DNA of 64,000 nucleotides, from contig JAQIBS010000137.1 in assembly GCA_027858965.1 (NCBI GenBank), forward strand, positions 1 to 64,000, in the 5' to 3' direction. The notes beneath the pieces are model-generated. The model saw only the letters and a list, made by a program, of their open reading frames with translations. It had not been told where the DNA came from and searched no databases. Shown here piece after piece: positions 49,946-58,181 of the stretch. Every line of letters starts with the position of its first letter. Position 1 is the stretch's first letter. Made by a program: the position numbers and the translations under genes. Source of the DNA: Kiritimatiellia bacterium (GTDB lineage: Bacteria > Verrucomicrobiota > Kiritimatiellia > RFP12 > UBA1067).

Positions 49946-52669
49946 ATGAAAAACACAACACGAATTTTAACGACCCTGCTGCTGATTGCATCAATGTGGA
50001 CTCGCGCAACCAGTGTAACAACCGGGACTCCCGCGGAACGTGCAAAGGCCGCACAGGAGCTGGGATATGCCAGGGATGCATCCGCTGTGGCCGACCTGGC
50101 CAAGACCGCGCTGGATAAAGATGAAGCGGTGGCCTATGCCGCAGCGCAGGCTCTGGGCCACATCGGCGATGACAAGGCCGCAGCCGCCCTGTTGGATGTT
50201 CTTAAGAAAGATTCCCGACCGGTTGTGATTGATGGTGCCCTTCGCTGTGCCGAGGCCCGACTGGCTGCGGGAAGTAAAGATGTGGCAGCCGCTCTCTACA
50301 CACAGTGCCTTGCCAAGGGAAACCCTGCCCCGTGTGGTGCCGCACTTGCTGCCCTGGCGCAGTTGGCTCTGGATCAGGTTAAGGATACTGTGCGAAGCTA
50401 TCTTCAAGGCGCCAGCTCTGTTGAAATCTGTGCAGCCGTGGAGGCGGTGCGGGTACAACCCGCCTATGCTGCGCTGGCCTGTGAGATGCTACCGGCTCTT
50501 AAAGAGGAGCATCAGGCAAAGCTGATCACCGCAATGTCGGCACATGCAGATAAGGCGGAGGTGCGGAAGCTAGTGCAAGCGGCGTTAAGCACTGGACCGG
50601 TTGCCGTTCGTAAGGCCGCTCTCTATGCGGCGGTGGCAACGGCTGACAAAGATGCGCTCCCCGCAATCTTTGCACTTACCCTGGAAAACGATCCGGTAGG
50701 TATCGAGGCAACTCGCGCCATAAAAATGTATGCCGCACCAGAGACAGATACATTTCTCTTTGAAAAACTGGCACAAACGGACATTTCCCGCATCAAGGCG
50801 ATTGAGCTGTTAAGCCTGCGTCGTTGCCCTGACCTGATTGACCGCCTCTGTGATGTAGATCTCTACACAGAGAAGGGCGTCGATAAAGCCGCCGCAACTG
50901 CCTTGCGCAGTAATTTGGGCGCAGATAAGTTTGTAAAAGTTCTGGAGTTCACTTTCATCAGACTGCCTGCAACCTCACGCCCGGATTTCGCTTCGGCGCT
51001 GGCCGCAGTTATCCAGACGCTGCCCGATCAGCAGGCTGCGGTCAAGGCGGTTGTTCCGCTGTCCACCCGGATTGATAATACAGCCAAGGCTGAGCTGATG
51101 GAACTGCTGGCAGGGGTGCAGACAAAAGATGCGTATGCAATTCTCAGTGCGCAGCTCTCTTCGGATGATGTGGAACTTCGCAAGGCGACCATTCGAATTC
51201 TTACAAAGTGGAACTCGCCACTTGCCCTGGAAGCACTTGTAGCCGTTGCACGGAATGATAGCGACCGCACCTGCCGCATTCTGGCACTGCGGGCGGTTTT
51301 CTCTCAACTGAATAAGGATAGTGGGCGTGGCGGAGCAGAGCTTAAAAAGATGCTGGAGCAGCTGGTTGCTACTGCCGATCGCAAGGAGGAGAAACTGGCG
51401 ATCCTCTCACTTGTACGAACCCGGCTGGGCGATGATGGTGTCGATCTTCGTAAAAAACTCTGTGAAGATTGCGGTGTTGAGGATGTCGAATATTTTGTTA
51501 TCAAGGCAATAAACGTTGGTGGGAAAGCAACATCCGGTTTTGAAGCGGACCAGGGCTGGCATGGCGGAAAGCTGCACTCCAACATGAGTAAGCCGGATAC
51601 AACCGGTGTGGTAAACCCCGCCCCCGATGCAATATGCCAGACCGCCCGTTTCGGTGATTTCCACTATGAGCTTTCCGGGTTGAATAGCGGTGCCGAATAC
51701 CTGCTGCGCCTGCACTTTGCTGAAACGTATCACTCCACGCCGGTGCGCATCTGCGATGTGATTGTTAATGGAGAGAAAAAACTCTCCGATTATGACATCG
51801 TGAAAGAGAGCGGCGGTAAGATGAAAGCGGTGATCGCGGAGTTGAGCGTTACCGCTGATGCACAGGGTAAGATAGTGATCAAGTTTGTTACAAAAAAAGA
51901 TCAGGCCCTTGTCAACGGCATGGAGCTTCTTGGAGGCACGGCTGTAAAAAAAAAGAGCGTTGAAGCCGTAGTGCCCAAACCGGGTGTGCCTGGAGATAAA
52001 ATCAAAGTGCTTATTCTCTCCGGGGCAAACAACCATGACTGGAAAACGACTACACCGGTTGTGAGGGATATTCTTACAGAGTCACACCGGTTCGAAGTAA
52101 TCATCAACGATACCCCCTGGTCGATGACACCCTCTGATATCGATGGATATCATCTCATCTTCAGCAACTGGAATACATGGGCCAAGGAGAAACGCGAGTG
52201 GAGTCCGGCAATGAAATCCGCATTTATCCAATGGGTCAAAGAAGGTGGCGGATTTTTTGTTCTGCATGCAGGTGCCAGCATGTTCTATGACTGGGAGGAG
52301 TTTCAATGTCTGTCTGGAGGGGGATGGGATAAGGACACCTTTCATCCGCACCGGCAGGAGTTCACCGTTAATATTACGGAGCAGAAGCATCCGGTCACAA
52401 AGGGGATGAAGGATTTCACCATATTCGATGAACCCTGGCAGCGGGTTGGCAACCGTAATTCGAATCGCTGTGTATTGCTGACCGTCACGCTTCCCAAAGA
52501 TAAGGGAGGCAGCGGCAATCCTGAAGCACTTTGCTGGACAACAGATGTGGCAAAGGGGCGCTGCTTTAACCTGGTTCTTGGTCATGATACTACGGCATTG
52601 AATAATCCCTCTTGTAAAAGACTGATCCTTCGTGGCAGCGAATGGGCGGCAACGGGAAAGGTGAAATAA
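49946..52669 (+). CDS. HEAT-repeat / malectin-like / ThuA-like fusion protein, secreted
   Basis: A 907-residue protein started at MKNTTRILTTLLLIASMWTR (signal peptide). About 30-500: Ala-rich HEAT-type helical repeats (AAAQALGHIGDDKAAAALLD, DVELRKATIRILTKWNSPLA). About 511-670: malectin-like carbohydrate-binding sandwich (KAINVGGKATSGFEADQGWH, YLLRLHFAETYHSTPVRICD, VNGMELLGG). About 684-905: ThuA-like class I glutamine-amidotransferase fold (KIKVLILSGANNHDWKTTTP, WVKEGGGFFVLHAGASMFYD, GHDTTALNNPSCKRLILRGS). ThuA-type proteins are linked to trehalose and other keto-sugar metabolism, matching the Gfo/Idh neighbours. It follows the two oxidoreductases by about 170 bp with a hairpin cluster between. 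Confidence 0.85.
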   Translation: MKNTTRILTTLLLIASMWTRATSVTTGTPAERAKAAQELGYARDASAVADLAKTALDKDEAVAYAAAQALGHIGDDKAAAALLDVLKKDSRPVVIDGALRCAEARLAAGSKDVAAALYTQCLAKGNPAPCGAALAALAQLALDQVKDTVRSYLQGASSVEICAAVEAVRVQPAYAALACEMLPALKEEHQAKLITAMSAHADKAEVRKLVQAALSTGPVAVRKAALYAAVATADKDALPAIFALTLENDPVGIEATRAIKMYAAPETDTFLFEKLAQTDISRIKAIELLSLRRCPDLIDRLCDVDLYTEKGVDKAAATALRSNLGADKFVKVLEFTFIRLPATSRPDFASALAAVIQTLPDQQAAVKAVVPLSTRIDNTAKAELMELLAGVQTKDAYAILSAQLSSDDVELRKATIRILTKWNSPLALEALVAVARNDSDRTCRILALRAVFSQLNKDSGRGGAELKKMLEQLVATADRKEEKLAILSLVRTRLGDDGVDLRKKLCEDCGVEDVEYFVIKAINVGGKATSGFEADQGWHGGKLHSNMSKPDTTGVVNPAPDAICQTARFGDFHYELSGLNSGAEYLLRLHFAETYHSTPVRICDVIVNGEKKLSDYDIVKESGGKMKAVIAELSVTADAQGKIVIKFVTKKDQALVNGMELLGGTAVKKKSVEAVVPKPGVPGDKIKVLILSGANNHDWKTTTPVVRDILTESHRFEVIINDTPWSMTPSDIDGYHLIFSNWNTWAKEKREWSPAMKSAFIQWVKEGGGFFVLHAGASMFYDWEEFQCLSGGGWDKDTFHPHRQEFTVNITEQKHPVTKGMKDFTIFDEPWQRVGNRNSNRCVLLTVTLPKDKGGSGNPEALCWTTDVAKGRCFNLVLGHDTTALNNPSCKRLILRGSEWAATGKVK

Positions 52670-52748
52670 ATCGCTGTCGTTTGAGAAATTAGAAAACGAC
52701 TTATATGAGGCGCAAATCACTTCCGTTGAACATTTCTTGATAAGAAAA

Positions 52749-52826
52749 GTATATCCGCCGCTATGCGGTGGATCTTGCGAAGCAAAGACACGTAGATTTC
52801 GTCCACCGGGTACCGGCGGACATACC
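52749..52826. repeat. Facing hairpin pair GTATATCCGCCG / CGGCGGACATACC
   Basis: Arms GTATATCCGCCGCTATGCGG-TGGA and GTCCACCGGGTACCGGCGGA-CATACC are imperfect reverse complements. Each arm also folds locally (TCCGCCG..CGGTGGA; TCCACCG..CGGCGGA), with TTGC-GAA-GCAA between. In the 285-bp gap between the ThuA fusion and cdd. Confidence 0.7.
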
Positions 52827-52918
52827 AGAACAGCACAGAATGTAACGGTTTAATGTTATGTGCGGAAGTATAACGGTTATTGATGTTCAACTTCAACTGC
52901 GCTGCGGGATGCTAGAGG

Positions 52919-52948
52919 TTGTTGTTGCATGCGGCTCTGTGTTAATAT
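52919..52948 (+). promoter_or_regulatory. Putative cdd promoter giving a leaderless mRNA
   Basis: TTGTTG (52919-52924), 18-bp spacer, TAATAT (52943-52948), then only 6 bp to the ATG of cdd. A start site at the usual distance would fall on or next to the A of ATG. No ribosome-binding sequence is present. Confidence 0.45.
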
Positions 52949-52954
52949 TCGCAC

Positions 52955-53365
52955 ATGAGTAAATCAATTGATAAAGAGAGCGTTGAAGACTTGATGATGT
53001 CAGCGCGTGAAGCCGCTGAAAGCGCCTACTGCCCCTATTCAAAATACCCGGTTGGAGCAGCTTTGCTGGGTGTCGATGGCGAGGTATATACCGGCTGTAA
53101 TGTGGAGAATGTCTCATACGGGCTAAGCATGTGTGCGGAGCGTACGGCAGTGTTTAATGCGGTTGGCAATGGCTGTCGCAGGTTTATCGCGATGGCACTG
53201 GCTGGTGGGAAAGATAAAGCCGCCACTCCCTGCGGTGCCTGCCGTCAGGTCCTTTCTGAGTTCTGCGATGCTACGATGCCTGTTTTCTATGCCGATCTGG
53301 CAGAGGGCGAGATTCAAGAGGCCACAATGGGGGAACTGTTGCCTCTGGCTTTCAAGAAAAAGTAA
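52955..53365 (+). CDS. cdd: Cytidine deaminase
   Basis: A 136-residue homotetrameric-type cytidine deaminase converting cytidine and deoxycytidine to uridine and deoxyuridine in pyrimidine salvage. Zinc ligands and catalytic Glu: Cys60-Ala-Glu62 (SMCAERTAVFNAV) and Cys93/Cys96 (TPCGACRQVLSEF). Substrate-binding VGAALLGVDGEVYTGCNVEN is standard. Length is normal for the tetrameric class. Single gene followed by a hairpin. Confidence 0.95.
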   Translation: MSKSIDKESVEDLMMSAREAAESAYCPYSKYPVGAALLGVDGEVYTGCNVENVSYGLSMCAERTAVFNAVGNGCRRFIAMALAGGKDKAATPCGACRQVLSEFCDATMPVFYADLAEGEIQEATMGELLPLAFKKK

Positions 53366-53376
53366 TGATATTTCCG

Positions 53377-53520
53377 CCCCGCAAGTGCGGGGCTTTGGAG
53401 TGCGCAGACCCTGCCGTGCCACGGCGTAGCCGTTAGGCGAAGACGGGTCTGCGCTTATTGTTTCAGCCGACCTTGTATGTCCGGGCGTAGCCTCTGGCGT
53501 AGACGGAAGCCTTCGGCAGA
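53377..53520. repeat. Hairpin CCCCGCA-AG-TGCGGGG and GCGCAGACCC element with CGTAGCC words
   Basis: CCCCGCAAGTGCGGGG (53377-53392) directly after cdd may end its transcript (followed by CTTTGG). Next, GCGCAGACCC (53403-53412) pairs with GGGTCTGCGC (53445-53454) around an inner GCCGT-GCC-ACGGC hairpin. The flank TTTGGAGTGCGCAGACCCTG is shared with the cloverleaf at 48314-48468. Words GGCGTAGCC-GTTA-GGCGAAGACGG and GGGCGTAGCC-TCT-GGCGTAGACGG follow. Confidence 0.65.
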
Positions 53521-53610
53521 TAGCTTTAACTATGGGAAATGAACTATTGTTCCAGAACAGACGTTTAACCATAATGGAAAGTGAATTTATAACGTTAAAG
53601 GACTTTAAGA

Positions 53611-54453
53611 ATGACAATTATTGAACCGCATATCCACATGCTCTCACGTACAACTGATGAGTATACAGCCATGCACAAGGCGGGAATCCGTGCCTGCGTG
53701 GAACCCTCTTTCTGGTTGGGAACCAACCGTCGTTACGCCGGTACATTCTTTGACTACTTCAATCTGATTCTGGAGTTTGAAACAATCCGTGCAGCCCGTT
53801 TTGGAATTGACCACTATTGCGCCATCGCCATGAATCCCAAAGAGGCTGAGGACAAGGGACTCGCCGATGAGGTGATTGATGGTATGGGGGAATATCTGGA
53901 TCATCCGCGCTGTGTGGCGATGGGAGAGGTGGGGTTGAATAATATTACGGCCAATGAGGAGTATGCCATGATTCGGCAGCTGCGGATTGCCGAGGAACGT
54001 AAGATGCCGGTTATCCTGCATCTGCCGCATTTTGACAAAAAACGCGGGGCGCTGCGAATTCTGGATATCATCAAGGTCGAAGGATTTACTGTTGAGCGCA
54101 TTGATGTGGATCATAACACCGAAGAGACCATTAAACACACTCTTGATTCAGGATGTTATGCAGGCATGACGGTTTATCCCTACTCAAAGCTCAATCCCGA
54201 GCGGGTCTCAGCTATGATCAAGCAGTATGGAGATAACCGTGTAATTGTTAATGGCTCTGCTGACTGGGGCATATCCGATCCGCTTTCGCTGATCAAGGTG
54301 GTGGAGTATATGAAGGCTGATGGACATAGTCAGGCTGTGATTGAGAATCTGGTCTATAATACAGCGATGAAATTCTACAGCATTTCACCCAACTGGAAGC
54401 CGAATTTTAATATTGTCCCGCAGGATCCCGCAACCTATCAGCGTCAACCTTGA
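53611..54453 (+). CDS. TatD-related metal-dependent hydrolase (EboB-like)
   Basis: A 280-residue TIM-barrel hydrolase; AAGGA at 9 bp. Metal-site motifs: EPHIHMLSRTTDEYTAMHKA at the N-terminus (HxH), AMGEVGLNNIT (Glu), ILHLPHFDKKRG (His), IDVDHNTEET (His), NGSADWGISDP (Asp). The VEPSFWLGTNRRYAGTFFDY segment and overall order match the TatD-family subgroup that occurs as EboB in ebo (edgeless-type precursor-export) gene clusters. None of the other ebo genes (prenyltransferase, isomerase, dehydroquinate-synthase-like) is nearby, so its substrate is open. Cytoplasmic. Confidence 0.75.
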   Translation: MTIIEPHIHMLSRTTDEYTAMHKAGIRACVEPSFWLGTNRRYAGTFFDYFNLILEFETIRAARFGIDHYCAIAMNPKEAEDKGLADEVIDGMGEYLDHPRCVAMGEVGLNNITANEEYAMIRQLRIAEERKMPVILHLPHFDKKRGALRILDIIKVEGFTVERIDVDHNTEETIKHTLDSGCYAGMTVYPYSKLNPERVSAMIKQYGDNRVIVNGSADWGISDPLSLIKVVEYMKADGHSQAVIENLVYNTAMKFYSISPNWKPNFNIVPQDPATYQRQP

Positions 54454-54471
54454 GCAAGGCTTCGCCTTGCA

Positions 54472-54685
54472 GGGGTTAGGGAGAGTAGGGGTTAGAGATT
54501 AGGGAGTTGAAGGGGTTAGGGAGTTGGAGAGAGCTAGAGGGGTTAGTGGCAGCCTCTTTTTAACTTTGACGTTGGATGTTCAATGTTGGATGTTGGACGT
54601 TCGAGATTTTTTTACTCTTCACCCTTCAACTCTCTTCAGCTCTCTAACCCCTATCAAGCTCCCTAACCCCTAGCCCCTATCCTAC
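54472..54685. repeat. GGGGTTAGGGAGTT word array facing its reverse complement
   Basis: Left arm (54472-54545) is built of GGGGTTAGGGAG, GGGGTTAGAGATTAGGGAG and GAAGGGGTTAGGGAGTTGG words. Centre: GTTGGATGTTCAATGTTGGA and TGTTGGACGTTC (54570-54602). Right arm (54617-54685) contains CTCTCTAACCCCTATCAAGC and TCCCTAACCCCTAGCCCC. Fills the 228 bp between two convergent genes and could fold as one long imperfect hairpin. Confidence 0.7.
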
Positions 54686-56292
54686 CCCAGCGAATTATCA
54701 GCGATGTGCCAGTCGAGGTCTTCGATTACGCTGATTTCAATAATATTGTCCGCTTTGCTGAGCAGCTTGGTGCACTCTTTGCTGAGGTTAATCAGATGCA
54801 GCTTTTTATTCTGTGCGGCATAACTGGCGGTGATGCTGTTGATGGCATCGATGCCGGAGTGGTCGTAAACTCGTGAGTTGGCAAAATCAATTACAACCTC
54901 ATCCGGGTCGTTCTTTGTGTCAAAGAGTCGGCTGAAGGAGGTGGATGAACCAAAGAAAAGGGCGCCCTGAAGGTTGTAAATTTTGATTTTCTTGTTAGTA
55001 TCATCAATGTTTGCATGCATTATCTTGCCCTGGTTCCAGGCAAAGACAATCGCTGAGAATATGCAGCCGATCAAAACAGCGGTTGCCAGATCCAGAATAA
55101 CAGTTACCGCTGATACTATTATTACAACCAGCGCATCGGATTTCGGGATAGAGGGCAGAACGCGGAGGCTTGACCACTCAAATGTGCCGATAACCACCAT
55201 AAACATAACGCCTACAAGTGCTGCCAGCGGTACAATCTCAACCAGGGGTGCTGCAAAAAGAACAAAGCCCAGCAGAAACAGGGCTGCGGCAATACCGGAT
55301 GTCCGGCCGCGTCCACCGCCACGGATGTTGATCATGCTCTGACCAATCATGGCACAGCCGCCCATGCCACCGAAAAGACCGGTCACAAAGTTAGCCACTC
55401 CCTGTCCAATACACTCTTTGTTGCCTTTACCGCGAGTTTCGGTTATTTCGTCGACAAGTGAGAGGGTCATCAGGGATTCAATCAGACCTACAGCAGCGGC
55501 TAGCGCTGAGTATGGCAATATTATAAGGAGTGTGTCGAGAGTGAACGGGATCTTAGGAATGGCAAATGTCGGCAGCGATGCCGCAATAGTTGTGGTTGCA
55601 GGGGAGTCGTTCTGAACAAAATCGAGAACATTGCGTGCATGAAAAGTTCCTGTTTTGTCCAGGAAATATGCAACCAATGATACGGTCACAATAGCAGCAA
55701 GGGTTGCCGGAATGGCCTTGGTGAGCTTAGGCAGAAAGTGGCTGATTGCCATTGTCAAAAGAATCATGGCTGCCATTATCAGAAGAGCCGGAGTGTCGAG
55801 CAGATGTCTTGCCGCACCGTGTCCGGTATAGAATTGTTCAAACTGAGATTTGAATATCACAATAGCCAGACCGTTGGCGAAGCCTAGTTTAACGGGGTGG
55901 GGCACCAGGCGAATAAACTTGCCGAGCTTGAATATACCAAACAGGATCTGAAGAATACCCATGAGGATTACTGCTGTAAATAAGTATGCCAGCGCCTCTT
56001 CCTGTCCGTGGACTTCAATCTGTCCAATCATCAGGGGGGCAAAGATAACAGCAACTGCGCCGGTTGCACCGGAGATCATGCCGGGACGTCCACCAATGAT
56101 AGCGGTAATGAGACCCATCATAAATGCGGCATAGAGTCCGATAATAGGATCAACATGGGCAACAAATGAGAATGCGACGGCTTCGGGAATAAGCGCAAGA
56201 GCCACAGTGAGGCCGGATAGAATATCATTTTTTAAATTAGTAGGTTTTTCAACTCTGATTTTAAACCATCTGTTGGATTTTGTTTCTATCAT
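54682..56292 (-). CDS. SulP family inorganic anion transporter with STAS domain
   Basis: A 536-residue membrane transporter. About 10-12 hydrophobic helices over residues 25-415, with the SulP signature IPEAVAFSFVAHVDPIIGLY and a well-conserved GMGGCAMIGQSMINIRGGGR loop. The C-terminal about 425-525 is a STAS domain (GALFFGSSTSFSRLFDTKND, EVVIDFANSRVYDHSGIDAI). SulP proteins move sulfate, bicarbonate or other anions by proton- or sodium-coupled symport or exchange; sulfate uptake or disposal would fit the sulfatase at 33.9 kb, but bicarbonate is equally possible. Convergent with the TatD-like gene across a word-repeat array. Confidence 0.92.
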   Translation of the reverse strand: MIETKSNRWFKIRVEKPTNLKNDILSGLTVALALIPEAVAFSFVAHVDPIIGLYAAFMMGLITAIIGGRPGMISGATGAVAVIFAPLMIGQIEVHGQEEALAYLFTAVILMGILQILFGIFKLGKFIRLVPHPVKLGFANGLAIVIFKSQFEQFYTGHGAARHLLDTPALLIMAAMILLTMAISHFLPKLTKAIPATLAAIVTVSLVAYFLDKTGTFHARNVLDFVQNDSPATTTIAASLPTFAIPKIPFTLDTLLIILPYSALAAAVGLIESLMTLSLVDEITETRGKGNKECIGQGVANFVTGLFGGMGGCAMIGQSMINIRGGGRGRTSGIAAALFLLGFVLFAAPLVEIVPLAALVGVMFMVVIGTFEWSSLRVLPSIPKSDALVVIIVSAVTVILDLATAVLIGCIFSAIVFAWNQGKIMHANIDDTNKKIKIYNLQGALFFGSSTSFSRLFDTKNDPDEVVIDFANSRVYDHSGIDAINSITASYAAQNKKLHLINLSKECTKLLSKADNIIEISVIEDLDWHIADNSLG

Positions 56293-56442
56293 AAATCTGT
56301 ATTTGTTTCCATTTTGTTAAGGGATAAACCCGGTGGTAGATACAACCTTCTATTGGTTGAGGGCGCGGGATAGTGTCAAAAATCGGGGAAAATTGCGAGG
56401 ATAAATAATTCGTGTGCCACGGAATTGGGTTGATTCAAAGAA

Positions 56443-56504
56443 AAGTAGTGCAAGCATCCTGCTTGCCTTAATAATAAGCCAAGCAGGATGCTTGGGTTAC
56501 TTTT
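56443..56504. repeat. REP-like palindrome, copy 4
   Basis: GTAGTGCAAGCATCCTGCTT (left) and CCAAGCAGGATGCTTGGGTT (right). It begins at the stop codon of the alpha/beta hydrolase gene and, read on the minus strand, ends in CACTACTTTTCTTTG, so it can act as that gene's terminator. Confidence 0.75.
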
Positions 56505-57265
56505 CACGCAAGAAAATTTCGTACCAGTGCGCAGAACTCTTCCGGCTGATCGGCATGTAGCAGGTGACCGGCGTTCTGGATTATCTCAATTTGCGCATTA
56601 GGAAACCAGCTGAGGATAAGGGTTTTCTGTGAAGCGATTCTGTATGGGGATTTTTCTCCTCCTAAAAAGAGCGTTTTGCCTTCATAGGGCATCAGGAGCT
56701 GGGGAGCATCGCTGACTATCTTGTAATTTGCTATAATATTCTTGAGATTCACCTGCCAGTAGAAATGATTATCTTTATCTCTCCGTATATTTTTCAGGAT
56801 AAAGGCGCGTGTTTCAAATTGAGGGATAGAGCGGGAGAGCTCTTCATCCAGTTCGCTGCGGCGTGTTGCCTTGGAGAGGTCGAGCTGTTCACAGGCACGC
56901 AGAATAAATAGGTGTGCCGGGGGGATTGCCCTGGGCAGCATGTCAGCAACAATCAGTCTGTCAAGTATCTCCGGACAATCCGAGCTGAGCTGCATTGCAA
57001 TCTTTCCGCCCATGGAGTGACCCAGAATATGTGCGTTACGGACTCCGGCAGAGCGCATGGTTTCAATGATGCAGTCACAGGTTGTCCCTAGATCAGCATC
57101 AGGGATGTGCGGGGAGTGTCCATGGTTGGGTAGATCTATTGTGATGACACGGCAGGAATCGGAGAGTGCTTTGGCTATCGTGCGCCAGTTGGCACCGGAG
57201 CCGAGCAGACCGTGTAGGATAACTAGCGGTGTTCCGCTACCATATTCTTCGTAGTATAGGATCAT
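56504..57265 (-). CDS. Alpha/beta-fold hydrolase (esterase, YbfF/RutD-like)
   Basis: A 253-residue alpha/beta hydrolase. Oxyanion-hole segment LVILHGLLGSGANW (14-27), nucleophile elbow GHSMGGK with Ser84, and C-terminal His in QNAGHLLHADQPEEF (about His234). The acid is probably Asp in the strand-7 region. Lid segment between about 115 and 165. No signal peptide, so a cytoplasmic esterase or thioesterase; substrate unknown. ATG start used; the 3' end abuts REP-like copy 4. Confidence 0.88.
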   Translation of the reverse strand: MILYYEEYGSGTPLVILHGLLGSGANWRTIAKALSDSCRVITIDLPNHGHSPHIPDADLGTTCDCIIETMRSAGVRNAHILGHSMGGKIAMQLSSDCPEILDRLIVADMLPRAIPPAHLFILRACEQLDLSKATRRSELDEELSRSIPQFETRAFILKNIRRDKDNHFYWQVNLKNIIANYKIVSDAPQLLMPYEGKTLFLGGEKSPYRIASQKTLILSWFPNAQIEIIQNAGHLLHADQPEEFCALVRNFLA

Positions 57266-57306
57266 AGCTGGTTTGGTTGAAAAGGTTAAAGGTTGAAAAG
57301 GTTTTT
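57266..57306. repeat. GGTTGAAAAGGTTAAAGG words
   Basis: GGTTTGGTTGAAAAGGTTAA and AGGTTGAAAAGGTTTTTAG just upstream of the alpha/beta hydrolase (minus). The reverse-complement words TTTAACC/TTCAACC recur before gpsA (58366-58400) and at 59625-59675. Confidence 0.5.
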
Positions 57307-57519
57307 AGTTGTGATTAATTCGCTTACTGTAAAAGTTCAATTAAAATCAATCACACCCTTTACTAATATAACGCTAATTTTTGACGTGGGCAAGTGTCAA
57401 AGATGTGATATGTAGATGGGCATTTTCACCTCTGTTGATTGTCTTCCTGCCTGAGTTTAAATGGGATAGAGTAATCAAATCATCCTGTGTTTGCAGGTGA
57501 ATTCCTGTCGTGTAAATGA

Positions 57520-57525
57520 TATAAT
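57520..57525 (+). promoter_or_regulatory. -10 box of plsY, implying a leaderless mRNA
   Basis: Perfect TATAAT with only 7 bp to the ATG of plsY at 57533; transcription would begin at or next to the start codon. No ribosome-binding sequence precedes the ATG. A -35 match is weak. Confidence 0.45.
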
Positions 57526-57532
57526 TCGGCCT

Positions 57533-58177
57533 ATGAAAGAGATAATTATTTGGATTACGGGCGGAGTTATAGCCTATCTGATTGGGTCAATCCCATTTGG
57601 GTTTCTGATTGCCAAAACGCAGGGTAAGGATATCCGGACTGTGGGCAGTGGGAATATAGGGGCCACCAATGTTTTCAGGTCAATCAGCAAGAAGCTTGGA
57701 ATTATTACCTTTGCTTTGGATGTGGGCAAGGGGTTATGCGGGGTGCTTTTGATCCCGCTACTGGCTTCAAAAATAACTTCTATTGGATTTGACGGTATGG
57801 CACTGCCGCTCCTTTGCGGGGCAATGACCATTGCCGGACACAACTGGACCTGCTTTCTGGGGTTTAAGGGGGGCAAGGGCATTGCCACCAGTGCCGGTAT
57901 GTTGATTGGACTCTCTCCTGCATCTGTCGGTATTGCTTTTCTGGGTTGGCTCATCGCTTTTTTAACAACGCGCTATGTTTCGGTGGCATCGATCATCGGT
58001 TGCATTGTGTTGGCGATAGTTGTCTGGCCGTTTCATATGAATCAGGAAGGAATATGGTTCCCTGTGGTTCTGACAGCCCTGGCTGCGCTGGGTGTCTGGA
58101 AACACAGGGCCAATATTGCCCGGCTGAGAGCCGGAACAGAGTCACGCTTTGATTTTAAGAAAAAAAATTCAAGTTAG
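57533..58177 (+). CDS. plsY: Glycerol-3-phosphate acyltransferase PlsY
   Basis: A 214-residue membrane acyltransferase that moves the acyl group from acyl-phosphate to sn-glycerol 3-phosphate, the first step of phospholipid synthesis. Start at MKEIIIWITGGVIAYLIGSI; the longer frame to 57491 has no support. Conserved motifs: GSGNIGATNV (38-47), GHNW (102-105) and FKGGKGIATSAGML (111-124). Five to six hydrophobic helices. Upstream of gpsA, the classic partner supplying glycerol 3-phosphate, though 225 bp of repeat sequence separates them. Confidence 0.95.
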   Translation: MKEIIIWITGGVIAYLIGSIPFGFLIAKTQGKDIRTVGSGNIGATNVFRSISKKLGIITFALDVGKGLCGVLLIPLLASKITSIGFDGMALPLLCGAMTIAGHNWTCFLGFKGGKGIATSAGMLIGLSPASVGIAFLGWLIAFLTTRYVSVASIIGCIVLAIVVWPFHMNQEGIWFPVVLTALAALGVWKHRANIARLRAGTESRFDFKKKNSS

Positions 58178-58181
58178 TGCG

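Noticed and set aside
54472-54545. Telomere-like GGGTTA repeats as a linear replicon end
   Set aside because: The units are degenerate, occur in several internal gaps and in both orientations, and lie between ordinary chromosomal genes.
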